64,000 nucleotides of DNA from Streptomyces sp. TLI_105 (GTDB lineage Bacteria; Actinomycetota; Actinomycetes; Streptomycetales; Streptomycetaceae). Positions 59,256 through 64,000 of the stretch are shown in pieces. Location of the stretch: the NCBI RefSeq assembly GCF_900105415.1, contig NZ_FNSM01000001.1, positions 8,440,001 to 8,504,000 of the forward strand, read 5' to 3'. The translations under genes and the position numbers were made by a program. The notes below the pieces were generated by a model. It worked only from the letters and a program-made list of their open reading frames with translations, was not told where the DNA came from and did not search any database. How positions within the stretch are numbered: the first letter of the stretch is position 1; every line of letters starts with the position of its first letter.

Positions 59256-59729
59256 ATGAATGATGAAACTCTTGACCCGATGGAGCGCCTGCTCGCGGAG
59301 CGGGCTTGTGAGCGGCTGGTCGTCGAGTTCGTCCACCGGCTCGACCTCGGGGACCCGAGCTCGGTGGCAGACCTCTTCACGCAGGACGGCACCTGGGAAT
59401 GGCCCGCAGGCGACCGTCGCATCGCTGGTCACGACGCCCTGCGCCTCTACTTCGGCAACCGGCCCGCAGACCGACTGTCACGCCGTATATGCACCAACAT
59501 CCTGGTCACCGTGACCTCTGCGGACACCGCCACCGCCACCACCTACTTCACCACGTACCGTGTCGACGGCTACAGCGAGGGCCTCGTACCACCGCGGCCC
59601 CCGGTTCAGGTGGGGCACTACGAAGACACGTTCCGCAAGGTGGACGACACCTGGCTGCTCACCACGCGGACTCTCTTCCTCTCCTTCGCCGGCCCCACGG
59701 AACGCCTCAACAGGCCCGGCCAGTCATAA
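59256..59729 (+). CDS. SnoaL/NTF2-like protein
   Basis: A 157-aa protein of the cone-shaped NTF2 fold: ERLLAERACERLVVEFVHRL then DLGDPSSVADLFTQDGTWEW, DRRIAGHDALRLYFGNRPAD, ILVTVTSADTATATTYFTTY and GHYEDTFRKVDDTWLLTTRT. Members include polyketide cyclases, steroid isomerase-like and dehydratase-like enzymes; conserved Asp and Trp positions are kept but the substrate is not evident. Monocistronic, followed by a palindromic repeat. Confidence 0.88.
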   Translation: MNDETLDPMERLLAERACERLVVEFVHRLDLGDPSSVADLFTQDGTWEWPAGDRRIAGHDALRLYFGNRPADRLSRRICTNILVTVTSADTATATTYFTTYRVDGYSEGLVPPRPPVQVGHYEDTFRKVDDTWLLTTRTLFLSFAGPTERLNRPGQS

Positions 59730-59783
59730 GAACGGCTCCCAGCCGACCGGCCGTCAAGGATCCTGCGCCACGGGGAGTGACAC

Positions 59784-59837
59784 TCCACAGAAGTTGTGCC
59801 AGAGCCCGTTTTCAGGCTCTGGCACAACTGCTGTGGA
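59784..59837. repeat. Palindromic element: two CCACAG repeats head to head
   Basis: CCACAGAAGTTGTGCCAGAG (59785 onward) is followed after 8 nt by its near-perfect inverse (GGCTCTGGCACAACTGCTGTGG). It could form a long hairpin downstream of the SnoaL-like gene and act as its terminator. The single-arm copy at 60109 is in the same orientation as the left arm. Confidence 0.65.
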
Positions 59838-59938
59838 CCCGTGGCAGCGGTTGCCGGCAATCAGATAAAGATTCGTCCGCAGAGAACGGTGTCTCTACGC
59901 TTGGTCAGAGCGGGAGTGCGCGCATTTCCGCAGGTTGC

Positions 59939-60060
59939 GGTGCCGTGGCAGAGCGGTCCATTGCGATCGCCGTGGGCGAGGTCCCTCCCACGGCGACTGA
60001 CGGGGACGGGGCGGACCTGCTCCCATCTGTCTCGCGGGTTCAAATCCCGTCGGCACCGCA
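59939..60060 (+). ncRNA. tRNA-like sequence with extended anticodon arm
   Basis: The acceptor arms GGTGCCG and CGGCACC pair at all 7 positions, followed by GCA. The D-arm GCA-GAGCGGTCCAT-TGC and the T-arm GCGGG-TTCAAAT-CCCGT are canonical and of serine-tRNA type. Where the anticodon loop should be, a 10-bp stem (TCGCCGTGGG/CCCACGGCGA) carries a 10-nt loop. A long variable region holds a further 5-bp hairpin (GGGGC/GCTCC). Total about 120 nt. No standard anticodon can be placed. Confidence 0.5.
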
Positions 60061-60108
60061 GCCGACCAGGACGTAGCACGGCGCACGGACCTGCCGCCTC
60101 GCGCCAGG

Positions 60109-60153
60109 TCCACAGAAGTTGTGCCAGAACCCGTTCTCATGGACAAAGCCACC
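60109..60153. repeat. Dispersed repeat copy (single arm)
   Basis: Starts CCACAGAAGTTGTGCCAGAA and continues CCCGTTCTCATGGACAAAGCCAC in part. Closest relative is the copy at 39967. It lies about 50 bp after the tRNA-like element, in direct orientation to the left arm at 59785. Confidence 0.55.
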
Positions 60154-60313
60154 CCCTGCGGGCGCCGGCCTCGCCAGGGGCGCGTACCGCTTCGCGCGCT
60201 ACCGATGTGCTGGTGGAATATGCCAACTCTCCTGCGGGTGACCGCCTCGCTGTCCCATCGTGGAGGTGGCGGGCCCTCGGCACCGCCTCCACCGGCGAGG
60301 AGGGGAAAGCCCG

Positions 60314-60892
60314 ATGGGCTGGCAGCGCGAGGGATTCGAGACGCACACGGGTGAGGTCGGGGTACTACTGGCGGACGGCAGTGAGCCGGGCCCGGTCTAC
60401 TTCGACCTGGGCAGCAGCTCCTACTTCCACGAGTCGACCGACTGGTGGGTGTACGACGGCTCCCTGCGCCGCCCGACCGCGACATCGATGCGGGGCAAGT
60501 GCGCGTGCGGATGGCGCGGCGAGCGCGCCTTCCCCCTCGACTGGAAACAGGTCCTCCGCGCCGGCCGCGACGCCTACGACGTCTCCGGGCCCGAGAGGGA
60601 CTGGGAGGCACACCTGGACGACGTTGCCGCGCGCACGGTCCCTCTGCCCGGCGACGTCACGGGTCTGCTGCGCACACTGCGCGAGCGCTTGGACGAGCTC
60701 GTCGATGACGAGCCGCTCGTCGTGCTGAAGGCGGCCGGGAAGCTGGAGGCGATCGTCGCCGACCACGGGCCGATCGCCGCCCGGTACATCGCCGGTGACG
60801 TCACCCCACTGCCTCGGCTCACCGAAGCTCTCGGCACGACGGAGAAGGCGGCTGCCTCCCGCTTGACGCGCTACCAGTACTTGAACTGCTGA
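60314..60892 (+). CDS. Hypothetical protein with CxCGW motif (192 aa)
   Basis: ATG 60314 (MGWQREGFETHTGEVGVLLA...) follows GGGGAAAG. The N-terminal half has STDWWVYDGSLRRPTATSMR and KCACGWRGERAFPLDWKQVL; the CACGW motif recalls small Cys-containing Streptomyces proteins. The C-terminal half is helical (GLLRTLRERLDELVDDEPLV, AALGTTEKAAASRLTRY-like). No signal or membrane segment. Function unknown. Confidence 0.65.
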   Translation: MGWQREGFETHTGEVGVLLADGSEPGPVYFDLGSSSYFHESTDWWVYDGSLRRPTATSMRGKCACGWRGERAFPLDWKQVLRAGRDAYDVSGPERDWEAHLDDVAARTVPLPGDVTGLLRTLRERLDELVDDEPLVVLKAAGKLEAIVADHGPIAARYIAGDVTPLPRLTEALGTTEKAAASRLTRYQYLNC

Positions 60893-61071
60893 ACACCTCT
60901 GGCCCATGGCACCCGGGCCGCGTGAACCGCCCCTGAAACCGCGCGGAGCGTCAAGCGCTCATCCGGCACCGCGACGACGACATGGCATCCGGCCCCGCGA
61001 TCAGCCGAACCTCCACGGCCTGGGCCACGGCGCTCTACGGTGGCTGGTAGCACCCGCCGCAGGAGGAGCCG

Positions 61072-61380
61072 ATGAGAGCCCAGCCCGACCACACACCCGT
61101 CGCTACGTACGCCCCCGCGCCCGGCGCCCCGGCCGAGCTCCTTGCCCAGCTCCGGTCCGATCGGCGTGCGGAAAGGTGGGTGCCCGCCTTCGAGAGGGAG
61201 TGGGGGGCCGCGTTGGAGGAATCGCGTCGGACGTTCTCCTTGAACACCCTCTACGAAGTCGTCCACGTCTGGCAGGCCCGTCTCGCTTCCGCCCCCGCGG
61301 TCGACACGTTCGTGGCCTCCGGCCACGACGAGAGCGGGTTCATCGACATGGCCGAGCTCCGCGGCCGGCGGCTCCGGTGA
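61072..61380 (+). CDS. DUF6247-like antitoxin-type protein
   Basis: A 102-aa helical protein. AGGAGG lies upstream of the ATG at 61072. AELLAQLRSDRRAERWVPAF EREWGAALEESRRTFSLNTL (read continuously) and YEVVHVWQARLASAPAVDTF are the recognisable parts. Proteins of this type (DUF6247) commonly precede a RelE-like gene in Streptomyces. Its stop overlaps the GTG of the next gene (GTGA), as is usual for antitoxin-toxin pairs. Assignment from memory of the family; moderate confidence. Confidence 0.65.
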   Translation: MRAQPDHTPVATYAPAPGAPAELLAQLRSDRRAERWVPAFEREWGAALEESRRTFSLNTLYEVVHVWQARLASAPAVDTFVASGHDESGFIDMAELRGRRLR

Positions 61381-61637
61381 GCGTGCAGCCGTACGCGGTC
61401 CGCTTTTCTACACCGGCGGCGAAGGTCCTCGCCGAACTTCCCGAGCACGCCGAAGAGACGGTCTGGGACCTGCTTGACGCCGCTGCGGCTGACCCGCAGG
61501 GGTTCCGCCAGTGGGACCCCGACGACCCCGAGGGCGAAGACGTCCGGATCGCGTCCGCCGGTCGCCTGTCCGTCATCTACTTCGCCAACCGAGCCCTTCG
61601 GCACCTGTCCGTCCTGGACATCGTCTGGCTCGGCTAG
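61377..61637 (+). CDS. RelE/ParE-like toxin-fold protein
   Basis: An 86-aa protein from GTG 61377, overlapping the preceding stop. The sequence VRFSTPAAKVLAELPEHAEE, TVWDLLDAAAADPQGFRQWD, EDVRIASAGRLSVIYFANRA and LRHLSVLDIVWL has the strand-helix-strand plan of RelE-type proteins (FxxxAxKxLxxLP; an RxxxGxxRVxY-like strand, here RIASAGRLSVIY). Catalytic residues are not certain. Translationally coupled to the DUF6247-like gene, so a type II toxin-antitoxin pair is likely but unproven. Confidence 0.68.
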   Translation: MSVQPYAVRFSTPAAKVLAELPEHAEETVWDLLDAAAADPQGFRQWDPDDPEGEDVRIASAGRLSVIYFANRALRHLSVLDIVWLG

Positions 61638-61923
61638 ATCTTGGCCGTCGCCTCGAGCCGACGTGGCGATGCGTACTGCTGATGCCGACGAGGCGGTCCG
61701 TACCGTCCGTCAACTGCAACTCGTGGGGATGGCTTCGGGAGGTGCCGGGGTGGGTTGATTGACACGATGCGTGTGCCTTCGCTCACGCAGGCCGGTTGGG
61801 TCATCGTTTTTGTGACGAGATGCGGTAGGGGCTATTCAGGTGGAGCGCCAGGCGCGTCGCAACCGTCTTCCCTTCCGCGCCAGTCGTTTCCTGCAGTGGC
61901 ATGACGACCAAGGAGGCATTCCC

Positions 61924-62262
61924 GTGACTGGTGTTCAGACTTTCACTACGGGTACCGCAGCGCTGCTGGACCTTGACCCGTACCGCTTCCCCGCGGCCCT
62001 TGTCCACGACCTGCCGGAGCGGACGTCGAGCGTCTGCGACGGCGTGGAGCCCGGTGACCGCCTTCTGCCCGCACCGGAGTCGGCAAGCCGGCTGTCCGCT
62101 TCTCTCGAACCGGCCGACCGTCGCCGTCTGGAACTGCATGCAGCTCTCACCACCGCGGGTATCGCGCCCCTGCCGGGGGACCTGGACGCCATCGAGGCCC
62201 TGTGCCAGCTGAACGACACCACCCATGTCGCCCTCCGGCGATGGCTCAGTCACGCCGTGTGA
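61924..62262 (+). CDS. Hypothetical protein (112 aa)
   Basis: GTG 61924 is preceded by AAGGAGG at 7 nt, an excellent site. The product reads TTGTAALLDLDPYRFPAALV, then CDGVEPGDRLLPAPESASRL and DLDAIEALCQLNDTTHVALR. It is soluble and acidic. No family recognised. The frame is open further upstream to 61840 but without a site. Confidence 0.62.
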   Translation: MTGVQTFTTGTAALLDLDPYRFPAALVHDLPERTSSVCDGVEPGDRLLPAPESASRLSASLEPADRRRLELHAALTTAGIAPLPGDLDAIEALCQLNDTTHVALRRWLSHAV

Positions 62263-62477
62263 TCCACACTCCACTGGATGCACCGCTGGGGAGGGGCCCA
62301 GATCTGTCGTGTGCGGAAACCGAACCAAGGCAACCTGCCCCATCCAAGGGATGTGGCAGTGCCTGCCACATCACAACAACGGTCGGCGAAATCCGCCATG
62401 TTCCGCCTCCCTGCCCGTACCGCTTCCGGTACGGAAGACTCAGGCCCTTCGTCAGCCGATCAGAGAGGGGGCGGCAC

Positions 62478-62918
62478 ATGACTGGCACGGTGAAGGCAGC
62501 TCGGTGGCTGGCCTCGGCCGGTGATGACCCAGCCGGGTGTTTGCGCGAGTGGCGCACGGGCCTGCAGGGTGTCGTGCTCCTGCCCGCAGGCCGGATGTGG
62601 GACGCACTCGTGGTCCCGGAGATACTGGGCCGCAGCCTGCTGACCGCCATCGCCCGCTCGGGGCATTCGGCCATGGGGCCGGCGCTTCGCGACAGCAGGC
62701 GTCAGGAACTCGTACTCCTGATGGCTTCAGGCTCTCCTCCTCCCACGCGCCTGCACCGGGCCGCCCGATATCTGACGAGCGGGAGGTGGCTAGCGGTTCC
62801 GGACCCCGCCCGCAGGGTGACAGGACTGTCCTGGCTCCTCCCACCCGACGGGACGGGAAGGCTGTTCTCCCCGACGGACGTGTACCCCCTGCTGGCCTCA
62901 CACCGTTCAGCGAAGTGA
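62478..62918 (+). CDS. Conserved Streptomyces hypothetical protein (146 aa)
   Basis: ATG 62478 follows GAGGGGGC. The product contains VLLPAGRMWDALVVPEILGR, SLLTAIARSGHSAMGPALRD, then RAARYLTSGRWLAVPDPARR and LSWLLPPDGTGRLFSPTDVY. I recall a group of small Streptomyces proteins with the GRxWDxLxVPE and WLVPPDGTG motifs and no assigned role. No signal or membrane helix. Confidence 0.66.
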   Translation: MTGTVKAARWLASAGDDPAGCLREWRTGLQGVVLLPAGRMWDALVVPEILGRSLLTAIARSGHSAMGPALRDSRRQELVLLMASGSPPPTRLHRAARYLTSGRWLAVPDPARRVTGLSWLLPPDGTGRLFSPTDVYPLLASHRSAK

Positions 62919-63117
62919 GGAAGCAGAGCAAGAAACAGCCCGGCCGCCTACTCCTCGGACCCCGGCGGCCTTTGCCGTCATGGACGTCTGGCATCCTGCA
63001 CGCGATTACTCGCACCGGCTGCTTCTCCGCGCTGCTGCACCATCTGGCATGGGGCGCCTCCCACGACGTCTACCGGCTGAAAGGGCAATCTCCGGAAGAC
63101 TTGGAATTCCTAACGAA

Positions 63118-63825
63118 ATGATCTTCGTGGTGATTGGATCGCTCTGGGATTGACGATCCAGGGGTGTGGGGTGGCTCGGCCGAAGACGTGGGATGTCGAT
63201 GACGAGTTGTGGGCGGTGGTCGAACCGCTGTTGCCCAAGGTCGAACGCCGATACCGGCATCCTGGGCGCAAGCGGCATCCGGACCGACTGGTGTTCCAGG
63301 GCATCCTGTTCGTGCTGCACACCGGGATCTCCTGGGAGCATCTGCCGCAGGAGCTCGGCTTCGGGTCGGGCATGACGTGCTGGCGCCGCCTGGCCGAACG
63401 GACCGAAGCCGATGTGCGGCCCCGGCTCCACGAGGTCCTTATGGCCAGGCTCCGCGGTGCGAACGCGCTGGACTTCTCCCGGGCGGCGGTCGACGGCTCT
63501 CACATTCGGGCGTTAAAAGGGGGTCCAAGACGGGACGAAGCACTGTTGACCAGGGCAGAACCGGCAGCGAACACCACCTGATCACCGACGCCACTGGCAT
63601 CCCGCTCGCCGTCACCCTGACTGGTGGCAACCGCAACGCCGTCACCCAGCTGATCCCGTTGCTTCAGGCAGCGCCGCCGGTGCGAGGCAAGCGCGGCCGA
63701 CTTCGGCGCCGGCCGGACGTGGTGCTGGGCGACCGCGGATACGACCACGACAAGTACCGCCGTCTGGTCTGGGACCTCGGAGTGAAACCGCTGATCGCCC
63801 GTCGCGGTCCTGAGCACGGACCCGA
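63118..63825 (+). pseudogene. IS5-family transposase, frameshifted and 3'-truncated
   Basis: GTG 63171 opens VARPKTWDVDDELWAVVEPL, then HPGRKRHPDRLVFQGILFVL, HTGISWEHLPQELGFGSGMT and ALDFSRAAVDGSHIRALKGG (first Asp). A one-base gain in the AAAAGGGGG run near 63517 shifts the frame; the other frame continues SEHHLITDATGIPLAVTLTG and PDVVLGDRGYDHDKYRRLVW (second Asp). The Glu motif is missing because the sequence switches to an ISL3 fragment at about 63815. Confidence 0.78.
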
Positions 63826-63964
63826 CCACCGTCCTCTGGGCCTCGATGCGTACCGCTTCGTCGGTCACGTAGACCGACAGCACAGCCACGTCCGAGATCG
63901 ACGGGAACAGTGACCCCTCCAGCCGGAGCACTACCTCTTCCACAAAGCGAACTGTCAGCCACAC
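63808..63964 (-). pseudogene. ISL3-family transposase N-terminal fragment
   Basis: The minus-strand frame reads EEVVLRLEGSLFPSISDVAV, then LSVYVTDEAVRIEAQRTVVG, the start of an ISL3 transposase. It breaks off before the zinc-ribbon cysteines at the junction with the IS5 relic. The piece at 49778 covers a different part of this family, so the two cannot be compared directly. Confidence 0.6.
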
Positions 63965-64000
63965 CGCGCTGGGGACGAATCATTTTCAGGCAGCTTCCCG

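Overview
The window is actinobacterial and almost certainly from a Streptomyces-type genome. It has very high G+C with G/C-ending codons, GGAG-type ribosome binding sites or leaderless starts, twin sigma-like secretion signals, and families typical of that genus (DUF4331, Excalibur and peptidase-inhibitor I36 proteins, calerythrin-like EF-hand, TipA-like MerR). The density of broken genes and insertion-sequence relics resembles an accessory or subtelomeric chromosome arm, or a large plasmid. No origin, rRNA or core housekeeping operon is visible.

Layout. 1-5.9 kb: secreted enzymes (partial alpha/beta hydrolase, S1A protease, secreted erythromycin-esterase homologue), an IS110 relic, and a divergent Old Yellow Enzyme/MarR pair. 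5.96-11.4 kb: a short CRISPR-like relic, an ADP-ribosylglycohydrolase, a multiply frameshifted gene, an RNB ribonuclease, and a divergent LysR/cupin pair. 11.5-14.5 kb: HxlR and DoxX genes cut up by an intact IS630 element that landed in an older IS701 remnant. 14.5-21.2 kb: SDR and GNAT genes, then a LacI regulator converging on a translationally coupled operon (NCS2 permease, amidohydrolase, TauE/SafE transporter) whose promoter carries two tandem perfect palindromes. 21.2-26.9 kb: broken subtilase, a coupled pair (CdsA-like gene plus acyltransferase-aminotransferase fusion), and a lipoprotein/I36 inhibitor pair. 27.4-35 kb: an IS630 copy inside a tRNA-like sequence, small hypothetical genes, a histone-H1-like protein, an IS5 relic, and a YbdK-type ligase. 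36-45.9 kb: AraC/quinone oxidoreductase pair, IS5 copy A, Excalibur protein, lipoprotein, CRISPR-like relic, EF-hand protein, another IS5 relic, and a secreted serine hydrolase. 46.5-50.3 kb: a pile-up of four IS elements end to end, with a MazF-like gene inside one. 50.5-57.5 kb: membrane protein, DUF4331 protein, a hydrolase/oxidoreductase/SDR run with a divergent TetR, and IS5 copy B in inverse orientation to copy A. 57.6-64 kb: MerR plus small membrane protein, NTF2-like enzyme, a second tRNA-like sequence, a DUF6247/RelE-like pair, small hypotheticals, and IS5/ISL3 relics at the edge.

Most intact units are small stress, redox or catabolic modules, each with its own divergent regulator and a visible palindromic operator (MarR, LysR, LacI, TetR, MerR). 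The least ordinary signals are two tRNA-like sequences whose anticodon arm is an extended hairpin, degenerate type I-E-like CRISPR repeats at three places with no cas genes, and the acyltransferase-aminotransferase fusion coupled to a CDP-diglyceride synthase-like gene. All family names rest on motif recognition by eye; no database search was possible.
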